Shown here in pieces: positions 15,493 to 23,382 of a stretch of DNA of 40,106 nucleotides. This stretch comes from Eshraghiella sp051880035. Lineage in GTDB: Bacteria; Bacillota; Clostridia; Lachnospirales; Lachnospiraceae. Below the pieces are notes generated by a model. The model made no database searches. It saw nothing but the letters and a program-made list of their open reading frames with translations, and was not told the DNA's origin. The stretch covers positions 1 to 40,106 of the forward strand of contig JBJENE010000044.1 of assembly GCA_051880035.1 (NCBI GenBank). Reading direction: 5' to 3'. The position numbers and the translations under genes are program-made. Numbering within the stretch: position 1 is the first letter of the stretch; the number at the start of each line of letters is the position of its first letter.

Positions 15493-16237
15493 ATACGAAT
15501 TACGAAAAGATATGATTTTGTACATAATTGTATTCTCCGTTATCATGATGCTGGAATTTTATCTTCTGGGAAGTATTCTTGCCAAAAGCGAAGCCAATAT
15601 TGTGATTTCCATGCTTTTGTTTATTATGTGCGGTTCATCTGCCATTTTGTTCGTGGAAGTGCTTGGAGTAGTGTCTTTTGCCAGGGAACTGGGTTCCAAA
15701 TACAGCTACATGATATTTATGACACCTAATTCTACCTTTAAAATCGTAGGAGCCAAATATATTACGCTTTTAATTATAACAACACTTCTTACGGCGATTT
15801 TTGCGGTTTCCGCCGTTGCGGATGTAAGACTTGCCCTGTACAAGTATGATTCTGTCAATGATTTTATCGAGATGGTTGATTTTATCCTTGAAATGGGACA
15901 GACAAGTATTTCAGAGATAGTGCTTGGATTTGCCATATCATTCCTGATAATATGGCTTGATATTCTTACAACGGTAAGCTTTGCTTATCTGGCAATTACA
16001 CTGAGTGCCACCATACTTTCCAATAAGAGAGGTAAAGGATGGCTTGCAGTGGGACTTTTTATCGGAATCAGAATTATTACTTCCGTAATTAAGAATTTCA
16101 TTCCTGTATTTGAATTCGGTGATACATTTTTATTGATGTTAGCAGGACAGTGGATGACATTTGTATTTGAGATTCTCCTTGTTGCCGGCACATATTTCGG
16201 TGTATCTATAATGCTTGATAAGAAGGTAAGCCTGTAG
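15476..16237 (+). CDS. ABC-2 type membrane permease subunit
   Basis: A 253-residue polytopic membrane protein with about six hydrophobic segments: MILYIIVFSVIMMLEFYLLG, ISMLLFIMCGSSAILFVEV, ITLLIITTLLTAIFAVSAVA, EIVLGFAISFLIIWLDIL continuing into a second span, WLAVGLFIGIRIITSVI, and FVFEILLVAGTYFGVSIML. The start at ATG 15476 (MRKLIKYELRKDM) is fixed by GGGGAGGT at 15461-15468, not by the longer upstream frame. It overlaps the ATPase gene by 17 bp, and the two should form the exporter. No sequence motif reveals the substrate. Confidence 0.88.
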   Translation: MRKLIKYELRKDMILYIIVFSVIMMLEFYLLGSILAKSEANIVISMLLFIMCGSSAILFVEVLGVVSFARELGSKYSYMIFMTPNSTFKIVGAKYITLLIITTLLTAIFAVSAVADVRLALYKYDSVNDFIEMVDFILEMGQTSISEIVLGFAISFLIIWLDILTTVSFAYLAITLSATILSNKRGKGWLAVGLFIGIRIITSVIKNFIPVFEFGDTFLLMLAGQWMTFVFEILLVAGTYFGVSIMLDKKVSL

Positions 16238-16282
16238 TTATAAATAACCGGCATTTTATATGCGGTTGCCCGTTTATGAAGA

Positions 16283-16300
16283 TTGACATTTTATTAACAA
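16283..16300. promoter_or_regulatory. Putative Rex operator
   Basis: TTGACATTTTATTAACAA matches the Rex consensus TTGTTAA-N4-TTAACAA at 11 of 14 defined positions, with the right half perfect. It covers the -35 of the rex promoter, which suggests autoregulation. Confidence 0.55.
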
Positions 16301-16311
16301 TAAAATATAAT
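16283..16311 (+). promoter_or_regulatory. Consensus promoter of rex
   Basis: TTGACA (16283-16288), 17-bp spacer, TATAAT (16306-16311): a perfect vegetative sigma-factor promoter 51 bp before the rex start. A Rex-like operator overlaps its -35 and spacer. Confidence 0.9.
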
Positions 16312-16362
16312 AAAATAAGCTTAATTAAGCGGGATTATTGTGAAGTATCAGGAGGGTAAGAC

Positions 16363-16992
16363 ATGGACAGAAATGAGATTTCTCTCGCTGTAATTAAACG
16401 GCTTCCCCGTTATTACAGATATCTTGAAGAATTGCTTGACGGAGGTGTTGAACGCATATCTTCCGGAGAACTCAGCTCAAGAATGAAAGTAACAGCGTCA
16501 CAGATAAGACAGGACCTTAATAATTTCGGCGGGTTCGGGCAGCAGGGCTACGGCTATAATGTTGAATACCTTCATGACGAGATTGCCAAAATACTTGGTA
16601 TAGACAGAACACACAGTATGGTTATTGCGGGAGCCGGCAATTTAGGCAGGGCTCTTGCCAACTATTCTAATTTCGAAAAAAGAGGATTTGTTGTCAAAGG
16701 AATGTTTGACAAAGACCCTGACCTGATAGGTAAGGAGTGCAGAGGGGCAGTCATAATGGGCATGGATGAACTCTCTGACTTCATTAAAGATAACCAAATA
16801 GAAATTCTTGCACTTACGATTCCTAAGACAGGTGCCAATGAGGTGGCACAGATAGGCGTTGAGGCAGGAATAAAGGCTATATGGAACTTTGCACATATGG
16901 ATTTAACTGTTCCGGAAAATGTTGTTGTAGAGAATGTCCATTTGTCCGAAAGCCTTATGACATTGTCATATAACCTTTCACGACTGGAATAA
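16363..16992 (+). CDS. rex: Redox-sensing transcriptional repressor Rex
   Basis: Rex is a dimeric repressor that binds its operator when NADH/NAD+ is low and leaves when NADH rises, controlling fermentation genes in anaerobes. The 209 residues show the N-terminal winged helix (RLPRYYRYLEELL ... RISSGELSSRMKVTASQIRQDLNNFG) and the Rossmann domain with VIAGAGNLGRAL as the NAD(H) loop. A C-terminal domain-swap helix segment (NVVVENVHLSESLMTLSYNL) follows. AGGAGG-type ribosome binding site, consensus promoter and a Rex-like operator lie upstream. The next gene begins 13 bp after its stop. Confidence 0.98.
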   Translation: MDRNEISLAVIKRLPRYYRYLEELLDGGVERISSGELSSRMKVTASQIRQDLNNFGGFGQQGYGYNVEYLHDEIAKILGIDRTHSMVIAGAGNLGRALANYSNFEKRGFVVKGMFDKDPDLIGKECRGAVIMGMDELSDFIKDNQIEILALTIPKTGANEVAQIGVEAGIKAIWNFAHMDLTVPENVVVENVHLSESLMTLSYNLSRLE

Positions 16993-17005
16993 TACGGAGG
17001 CAGAT

Positions 17006-17623
17006 ATGGCGGTAACCATTGATGATGTTAAGAAAAATATTGCATATAAGCAGCTTCCCATTGTAATACTTGACGAGAGGTACCACCGTCTTTTTCCCGA
17101 AAATAAAAAGACCCCTGAAATAAGACACCTTGAGAAGGAGTTGTCTGAACTTCTTAAAAAGCAGGGACAGATTACCAATGACCTTAAAGCAGTCAGGAAA
17201 ATTAAAGCGGATCTTATGAAGGAGATTCTTGAGAATGCGGAGAATCCCGCACTTTCCGAGGCTAAGCGCCAGAAACTCATGAACCGTAACCAGAGGCTTG
17301 TTATTGAGGCGAAAGAGAAGATAGAAACACTTGAGCAGGAGGAACTGGAGATACCCGGTTTAATCAGAAATGCCAATATTGCGCTTGTTATTGAGGCTGT
17401 TGATGTGTGCTATCTTCGCATTCATAAAAACTATGACGATATCCAGCTCCTTGGAAAATGGATTAACGAGATGCGAATAGAGTTAAAGAAAAAGATTCTT
17501 ATTAAGCAGGATAAAGAAACCAGTAACACTGAAATCTATTCATATATGCATGATTTGCTGGGTCCTGAGGTAATGGAAATCTTTGATTCAAAGACGGGAA
17601 CTGAGGATAAAGGTAAAAAGTAG
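17006..17623 (+). CDS. Coiled-coil hypothetical protein
   Basis: A 205-residue soluble, highly charged protein of unknown function. Residues ~35-115 are a strong heptad-like coiled coil (RHLEKELSELLKKQGQITND ... RNQRLVIEAKEKIETLEQEE). It is preceded by a short globular start (LPIVILDERYHRLFP) and followed by a helical C-terminal part (LGKWINEMRIELKKKILIKQ). There is no signal peptide, membrane segment or catalytic motif. ACGGAGG precedes the ATG. It lies between rex and nnr and ends just before a terminator hairpin, so it probably shares the rex transcript. Confidence 0.75.
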   Translation: MAVTIDDVKKNIAYKQLPIVILDERYHRLFPENKKTPEIRHLEKELSELLKKQGQITNDLKAVRKIKADLMKEILENAENPALSEAKRQKLMNRNQRLVIEAKEKIETLEQEELEIPGLIRNANIALVIEAVDVCYLRIHKNYDDIQLLGKWINEMRIELKKKILIKQDKETSNTEIYSYMHDLLGPEVMEIFDSKTGTEDKGKK

Positions 17624-17630
17624 TATTTTG

Positions 17631-17661
17631 GTGGCAGTTACATTGTGACTGTCACTTTTTT
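17631..17661 (+). terminator. Terminator between the coiled-coil gene and nnr
   Basis: GTGGCAGTTAC (17631-17641), loop ATT, GTGACTGTCAC (17645-17655), then six T (17656-17661). All 11 pairs can form, two as G-T wobbles. The nnr start is only 25 bp beyond, so it may act as an attenuator for the downstream genes. Confidence 0.8.
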
Positions 17662-17686
17662 GAGAGTAATGAAACGGAGGTTTACC

Positions 17687-19183
17687 ATGAAATATGTTCT
17701 TGACGGGGCCATGTCAAAGGCTGTAGATGCATATACAATAGATAAAACGGGAGTTCCTTCACTTGTATTGATGGAAAGGGCGGCTCTTTGTGTTGCGGAG
17801 AAGACGGCACAGATTGCTGCCGGATTCGGCAGAAATGTAAGAATATGCGCAGTATGCGGCACCGGGAATAACGGAGCGGACGGTATTGCGGCTGCCAGAA
17901 TTCTTACATGGCAGGGACTTATGGTGGATATACTTTTAATTGACAAAACGAGGAGCGGAACGGATGAGTATAACACCCAGAAACAAATTGCCATTAATTC
18001 GGGAATGAACTTCGGTAACCTTTCGGATATTTTTGAATATGATATTATCATAGATGCCATATTCGGCACCGGCTTGTCAAAGCCTGTAAGCGGTATTTTC
18101 CAGGATGTGATTTTTGCCATGAATACAGGCAGAAATGTTATTGTAAGCGTGGACATACCTTCCGGAATTAACGCGACCACCGGAGAAGTTATGGGCGTAT
18201 GCGTTTCGGCAGATGCCACGGTTACATTCGGATATCACAAGCTTGGGATGATGCTTTATCCGGGCAAATCCTATGCCGGAGAAATAACGGTTGCAGATAT
18301 CGGATTTAATCCTGAAGCCATAAGAACCCTTAATCCGGCCATGTATTTTACCACGGAGGATGTTAACAGGATTCCTGAGAGGGAGGAAGAATCCAATAAA
18401 GGAACATACGGAAGAACGCTTGTGATTGCCGGAAGTGAGGAGATGAGCGGAGCCGCATATTTAAGCGGAGCGGCAGCATACAGAAGCGGTGCCGGGCTTG
18501 TGGAAATTTTTACACATGAACAGAATGCTCCGGTAATCAGAACACTTTTACCGGAAGCAATAGTAACCGGGTATAATAAAGATAATGTAACAGAGCTTCT
18601 TTCGAATAAGATAGACAGAGCCGATTATATTATTCTTGGACCGGGACTTTCCTGCAGTGAGACGGCAGAGCTTATCGTTAAGACCGTTTTTGAAAAGGGC
18701 AGCGTACCTCTTATCCTTGATGCTGACGGCCTTAATATTGTTGCCGGTGATACAAAGATATTGAAAACTTATAAATCAACTGTTATAATTACACCTCATA
18801 TAGGTGAAATGTCACGGCTTACCGGAATTTCCAAAGCAGACATTAAGGCGGATATTGTTCACACCGCAAAGAATTTCGCCGACAGCCACGGTGTAATATG
18901 CGTTATTAAGGATGCGGTGACGGTTATTTGCGAGCCGGGAGAAGAAGGAAGAACCTACATAAACCATTCGGGCTGCGCTGCCATGTCCAAGGGCGGAATG
19001 GGAGATGTTCTTACCGGAATAATTGCAGGAATGCTTTCACTTAAACTTGAACCGTTTTCTGCGTCGGCAATGGGCGTGTATCTTCACGGTCTTGCAGGTG
19101 AAAAGGCGGTTTTTGAGAAAAACGAACACACACTTGCAGCTTCTGACTTATTGGAAGCGATTGGGTATGTAATGAATAAATAA
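17687..19183 (+). CDS. nnr: Bifunctional NAD(P)H-hydrate epimerase / dehydratase
   Basis: A repair enzyme for hydrated NAD(P)H. The N-terminal YjeF_N half epimerises the hydrate (CGTGNNGADG and VSVDIPSGINATTGEV motifs). The C-terminal ribokinase-like half dehydrates it using ADP (YGRTLVIAGSEEMSGAAYLS, ILGPGLS, LDADGLNI, and GGMGDVLTG with the catalytic Asp). The 498 residues fit the fused bacterial form. ATG 17687 (MKYVLDGAMSK) has ACGGAGG at 17674-17680; the longer upstream frame overlaps the terminator and is rejected. It is followed 20 bp later by alr, a common neighbour in Firmicutes. Confidence 0.95.
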   Translation: MKYVLDGAMSKAVDAYTIDKTGVPSLVLMERAALCVAEKTAQIAAGFGRNVRICAVCGTGNNGADGIAAARILTWQGLMVDILLIDKTRSGTDEYNTQKQIAINSGMNFGNLSDIFEYDIIIDAIFGTGLSKPVSGIFQDVIFAMNTGRNVIVSVDIPSGINATTGEVMGVCVSADATVTFGYHKLGMMLYPGKSYAGEITVADIGFNPEAIRTLNPAMYFTTEDVNRIPEREEESNKGTYGRTLVIAGSEEMSGAAYLSGAAAYRSGAGLVEIFTHEQNAPVIRTLLPEAIVTGYNKDNVTELLSNKIDRADYIILGPGLSCSETAELIVKTVFEKGSVPLILDADGLNIVAGDTKILKTYKSTVIITPHIGEMSRLTGISKADIKADIVHTAKNFADSHGVICVIKDAVTVICEPGEEGRTYINHSGCAAMSKGGMGDVLTGIIAGMLSLKLEPFSASAMGVYLHGLAGEKAVFEKNEHTLAASDLLEAIGYVMNK

Positions 19184-19203
19184 AGCTTTATGGGAGAAAT
19201 AAA

Positions 19204-20325
19204 ATGAAATCTTTTACCAGATCATATTCAATAATACATCTTGATGCGATAGATAAAAATATTGAATATGCAAAACAAAGAGTCGGAAATGATACCAAAA
19301 TTATGGCCATTGTTAAGGCAAACGCCTACGGACATGGTGCGGTTGAAGTGTCGAAGCATATTAAAGACAAGGTTTTCGGCTTTGCGGTGGCAACGGTGAG
19401 AGAGGCATTGGAGCTTAGGGACAACGGAATTAATAATCTGATTCTTGTTCTTGGGTATGTGTGCCGGGATGAATATGAGGCTGTAATAAGGAATAATATT
19501 ACTTTTGCCATGCTGACAAAAGAGATGGCGGAAGATGTTTCTGCCTGTGCAGGCAGTCTTAATATGACGGCAAGATGCCACATTAAGATTAATACCGGAA
19601 TGAACAGAATAGGTTTTCCGGTTAATGAAGATACAATAGACAGAATAGAAAGAATATCGGGACTGCCAAATCTTTATTGTGAAGGAATTTTCACACATTT
19701 TGCCACGGCAGACGAAAAGGATAAAAGCTATTCCAAACTTCAGTTTGACAGATTTATGTATATAATTGATGAGCTTAAGAAGAGAGGAGTTACTTTTGAT
19801 ATCAGGCATTGTGCCAACAGTGCAGCCATAATTGACATGCCTGAGTATGCCCTGGATATGGTCAGGGAAGGAATAATTCTTTACGGACTTAAACCTTCCG
19901 ATGAAGTAAGCCCCGACATGAAATACGCTCCCGCCATGGAATTAAAGAGCCATGTTATCTATGTTAAGGAACTGCCGCCGGGAGAAGGAGTAAGTTACGG
20001 TAAAACATATATTACCGATAAAAATACCAAAGTAGCAACAGTTGCCATAGGATATGCAGACGGATATCCCCGTTCCCTTTCTTCCAAAGGTTATGTTCTG
20101 ATTCGCGGACAGAAGGCTCCGGTAATCGGAAGGGTATGCATGGACCAGATGATGGTGGATGTTACGGATATTCCGGATGTCCGGGTTGAGGATGTTGTTA
20201 CAATTATAGGCAATGACGGCGCAGGCTGTATCACTGTCGAAGAACTTGCCGAAATATCAGGAAAATTCAATTATGAATTTGTATGCGGTATTTCAGAACG
20301 AGTTGAAAAAAAATATGTAAAATAA
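19204..20325 (+). CDS. alr: Alanine racemase
   Basis: A PLP enzyme interconverting L- and D-alanine, the source of D-Ala for peptidoglycan. The 373 residues contain the PLP lysine in VKANAYGHG (Lys38), NTGMNRIGFP, the HCANSAA segment, the catalytic Tyr region GEGVSYGKTY, and AIGYADGYPRSLSSKG near the C-terminal barrel. RVCMDQMMVDVT is also diagnostic. Length is normal. It is followed by mazF, the usual Firmicute order alr-(mazE)-mazF, but without mazE here. Confidence 0.97.
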   Translation: MKSFTRSYSIIHLDAIDKNIEYAKQRVGNDTKIMAIVKANAYGHGAVEVSKHIKDKVFGFAVATVREALELRDNGINNLILVLGYVCRDEYEAVIRNNITFAMLTKEMAEDVSACAGSLNMTARCHIKINTGMNRIGFPVNEDTIDRIERISGLPNLYCEGIFTHFATADEKDKSYSKLQFDRFMYIIDELKKRGVTFDIRHCANSAAIIDMPEYALDMVREGIILYGLKPSDEVSPDMKYAPAMELKSHVIYVKELPPGEGVSYGKTYITDKNTKVATVAIGYADGYPRSLSSKGYVLIRGQKAPVIGRVCMDQMMVDVTDIPDVRVEDVVTIIGNDGAGCITVEELAEISGKFNYEFVCGISERVEKKYVK

Positions 20326-20399
20326 TATGTCTTATTGAATAAACACACGCAAAAACAGAAATACTGTAGTTAAATTTAATTAACGGAGTGTGTTTTGTT

Positions 20400-20750
20400 G
20401 TGGTAGTCAGGAGAGGAGATATTTTTTACGCAGATTTAAGACCCGTAATCGGTTCGGAGCAGGGAGGCATACGCCCGGTTCTGGTAATTCAGAATGATAC
20501 GGGGAACAAACATAGTCCGACGGTTATAATAGCCGCCATAACTTCGCAGATGCACAAAGCCAAACTGCCGACTCATGTGGAGCTTGATGCGAAGAAATAT
20601 GATATGATTAAAGATTCGGTAATTTTACTGGAGCAGTTAAGAACAATTGATAAGGCCCGGTTAAAGGATAAGGTATGCCATCTTGATAATGATATTATTA
20701 TGAAGGTTAACAAGGCATTGCTTACAAGCTTGGAGATTTTTCATACATAG
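20400..20750 (+). CDS. mazF: MazF/PemK family endoribonuclease, GTG start
   Basis: A 116-residue single-domain toxin fold that cuts mRNA at short sequence-specific sites. With GTG 20400 as start, the conserved residues fall at Arg25 (GSEQGGIRPVLVIQND) and Thr48 (IIAAITSQ), the catalytic pair numbered 25 and 48 in Bacillus MazF. This supports 20400 over the in-frame GTG at 20388, which lies inside the ribosome binding region (GGAG at 20385-20388). The gene lies 74 bp after alr with no room for a MazE-type antitoxin, and no antitoxin is visible downstream. It is followed 24 bp later by a CBS-domain protein gene. Toxicity in this host is not shown. Confidence 0.95.
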   Translation: MVVRRGDIFYADLRPVIGSEQGGIRPVLVIQNDTGNKHSPTVIIAAITSQMHKAKLPTHVELDAKKYDMIKDSVILLEQLRTIDKARLKDKVCHLDNDIIMKVNKALLTSLEIFHT

Positions 20751-20774
20751 GAGAATCTCAGGAAAGGATAAAAA

Positions 20775-22115
20775 ATGGATAATTACCAGACGTATATCGG
20801 TATTGTATTATTTGTAATTTTTATGATTATGGATATTGTGCTTTATTCTTTTGAAGCGGCACTCGGTAATTTCAGTGATTCAGATATTGACAAAAAGGCA
20901 GAAAGCGGCGATAAAAAGGCAATCCGGCTTAAGAAACTTCTTGAGGATTCCCAGAGATTCGGGGATACGCTTGATGTGGTGGTATTTATTACCAATCTGA
21001 TTGCCGGAGGATACATATTAGGGGTAATAAGGAATCTTATTGTCAGGGAAACGGGAAACGACAGTATATGGTTTCTGCCTGCCATAGGCGCTGTTATGTT
21101 TCTTGTCCTTGTTGTTTTCGGTGTTTTAATACCTAAGAATATAGGAAAAAGATCATCAAATAAAACGGCATATACCATGGTAGGGGCTGCCTGCGTAATG
21201 ATTTGCATGTTTTTCCCTGTGGTATTTGCCGTAAGATGCATATCCAGATTTTTTCTTAGGATGTTTGGCATAGATCCGGATGAGAAAACCGATAATGTTA
21301 CCGAAGAAGAAATAATTACAATGGTAAATGAAGGCCAGGAGCAGGGCGTTCTTGAAGCCAGTGAGGCGGAAATGATTACCAACATTTTTGAATTCGGAGA
21401 AAAAAATGCCGGTGATATCATGACTCACCGTTCCGCCATAGAAGCTCTTGATACACAGACCACATTGGAAAATGTAATACAGAACCAGCTTGACGGCAAA
21501 TATTCAAGATTTCCGGTTTACGAAGGAGATATTGATAATATAGTGGGAACAATGCACATAAGGGATGCCCTTATTCTGTATCGTAATATACCTAACCGCA
21601 AAAAGCAGATTGGTAAACTTAAAGGTCTTTTAAGGGAACCTTTATTCGTTCCGGAGACCAGAGACATAGACGACCTTCTTAAAGAGATGCAGGCGGAAAA
21701 GGTCCACATGGGTATCGTTATCGACGAGTATGGCCAGACTGCCGGTATTATAAGCATGGAGGATATTATCGAAGAGATAGTAGGTAATATTCTTGATGAA
21801 TATGATGTGGAAGAACAGAGCGTTGAGCATACCGACGGCGAAACCTTTGTGGTAGACGGACTGATTGAGCTTGAGGATCTGCAGGAACTTCTGGGGGTTA
21901 AGATTGAAAGCGAAGAATATGATACTCTTAACGGATTCCTGATTTCAATTCTGGACCGGATTCCTGACGAAGATGAAACCGAAGAAATAAAAGCCTGTGG
22001 ATTTATATTTAAAATACAGGAAGTATCGGGAAATGTTATTAGAAAAGTTGAAATAGTTAAGGACAGTGAAGCGGTGGAAGACTCAGATGGTACAGATACA
22101 GAGGCTGGGGAATGA
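20775..22115 (+). CDS. CNNM/HlyC-CorC family membrane protein with CBS domains
   Basis: A 446-residue protein with the standard order: an N-terminal DUF21/CNNM membrane domain (first ~150 residues; spans such as YQTYIGIVLFVIFMIMDIVL, VVFITNLIAGGYILGV, FLPAIGAVMFLVLVVFGVLI and MVGAACVMICMFFPVVFAV). A CBS pair follows (IMTHRSAIEAL ... SRFPVYEGDIDNIVG; MGIVIDEYGQTAGIISMEDIIEEIVG), then a C-terminal CorC_HlyC domain (VDGLIELEDLQELLG). The family is linked to Mg2+ or other divalent cation efflux; older names call it hemolysin, which should not be taken literally. It overlaps the next gene by 29 bp. Confidence 0.94.
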   Translation: MDNYQTYIGIVLFVIFMIMDIVLYSFEAALGNFSDSDIDKKAESGDKKAIRLKKLLEDSQRFGDTLDVVVFITNLIAGGYILGVIRNLIVRETGNDSIWFLPAIGAVMFLVLVVFGVLIPKNIGKRSSNKTAYTMVGAACVMICMFFPVVFAVRCISRFFLRMFGIDPDEKTDNVTEEEIITMVNEGQEQGVLEASEAEMITNIFEFGEKNAGDIMTHRSAIEALDTQTTLENVIQNQLDGKYSRFPVYEGDIDNIVGTMHIRDALILYRNIPNRKKQIGKLKGLLREPLFVPETRDIDDLLKEMQAEKVHMGIVIDEYGQTAGIISMEDIIEEIVGNILDEYDVEEQSVEHTDGETFVVDGLIELEDLQELLGVKIESEEYDTLNGFLISILDRIPDEDETEEIKACGFIFKIQEVSGNVIRKVEIVKDSEAVEDSDGTDTEAGE

Positions 22116-23367
22116 TATCCCCGTTATTTATGAATATATTCCGGGGCTGCGCTCGTCTGCATTCGGAATATTTATCAGGGCAGGTTCTGCCTATGAAACC
22201 AAAGAAAACAACGGCATCAGTCATGTAATTGAACATATGCTTTTTAAGGGAACACTAAATCATAACGCAGGGGAACTTGCCGATATCATGACGGAGTTAG
22301 GCAGTAATATCAATGCCTATACCGCCAAAGAGGTAACATCCGTATACGGAAGAGTACTCAATGAAGATTTTGAGACTGCTGTACAAATTGTATCAGAAAT
22401 GATATATAATTCGGCGTTTGACATTAAGGAACTCAAAAAAGAAAAAAGAGTCATTCTTGATGAAATAGACCTATATGATGATTCACCTGAGGATTTGTGC
22501 CATGAGCTTCTTCAGAAAGAAATATGGAAGGACTCGCCGTTAGGTTATATTATTTCCGGCAACAAAACCAATGTGCGTAATATGACAAGGGACATGATTT
22601 ATGAAACCTGGCAGGACTTTTACATACCTGACAATATTGTAATTTCCGTGGCAGGCGGAATAGATGGTAAGCTTGCCGTGGATATCCTCAACAGATTTTA
22701 CGGAGGAGTATCCAAAAAAGGCATCATAAAGAAACTGGATAAACCTTCGTATAACCCTTGTTTTCTGACCAAGTATAAAGATACGGAGCAGATACACCTT
22801 AATATTGCTTTTAACAATGTTACGGCATCGGACAGGCTTCGTTTTCCGATTAGTATAATTAATGCGGCTCTGGGCGGTAATCTTAATGCAAGGCTTTTCC
22901 AGAAAGTCAGGGAGGAACTGGGTCTTACATACAGTATATATTCTTACAGCAGTAATCTTAGCATGGCGGGACTATTTCATATATATGCAGCCATGAATCC
23001 TGCCCAGACAGCAAAGGTTGTCAAAGCCATATATCAGGTTATAGATGATTTTGTCCAAAACGGCATGCAGGACGAGGAAGTACAATGCCTGAAAAGAGAA
23101 ATCCGGAAGGAACTGATTCTTTCAGGGGAATCCGCTTCCGAAAAAATGAATTCAAATGCCAAGTCTTTTATGACATTGGGAAGGGTGGAGACCTTAGATG
23201 ATACAATCGGTGGGATTGAAGCGGTAACAACCGATGAAATTAATGAATGCATATCGGGATATTTTAATCTTGCAGACTGCAGCATGTCCTTGGTCGGGAA
23301 CACCAAAGAAGCAGATATTCCGGAAATCAAAAGAATCCGGGCAAATACAAAACGGAAAATAAATTAA
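22087..23367 (+). CDS. M16 family zinc metallopeptidase
   Basis: A 426-residue soluble peptidase of the pitrilysin/processing-protease family. The inverted zinc motif HVIEH (residues 46-50) and the distal glutamate region (KEKRVILDEIDLYDDSPED) are both present, so it should be catalytically active. Residues NARLFQKVREELGLTYSIYSY form the C-terminal R/Y substrate-binding element of the second half. The chosen start is ATG 22087 with GGTGGA (22073-22078); an in-frame GTG at 22066 is the alternative. It overlaps the CBS-domain gene. Bacillus has a similar peptidase (MlpA/YmxG) of uncertain substrate. Confidence 0.94.
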   Translation: MVQIQRLGNDIPVIYEYIPGLRSSAFGIFIRAGSAYETKENNGISHVIEHMLFKGTLNHNAGELADIMTELGSNINAYTAKEVTSVYGRVLNEDFETAVQIVSEMIYNSAFDIKELKKEKRVILDEIDLYDDSPEDLCHELLQKEIWKDSPLGYIISGNKTNVRNMTRDMIYETWQDFYIPDNIVISVAGGIDGKLAVDILNRFYGGVSKKGIIKKLDKPSYNPCFLTKYKDTEQIHLNIAFNNVTASDRLRFPISIINAALGGNLNARLFQKVREELGLTYSIYSYSSNLSMAGLFHIYAAMNPAQTAKVVKAIYQVIDDFVQNGMQDEEVQCLKREIRKELILSGESASEKMNSNAKSFMTLGRVETLDDTIGGIEAVTTDEINECISGYFNLADCSMSLVGNTKEADIPEIKRIRANTKRKIN

Positions 23368-23382
23368 AGGAGAACATAGATA

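Noticed and set aside
16246..16272. Terminator after the ABC permease gene
   Set aside because: A bulged AACCG-CAT/ATGCGGTT hairpin is present but lacks a T-run, so I do not call it.
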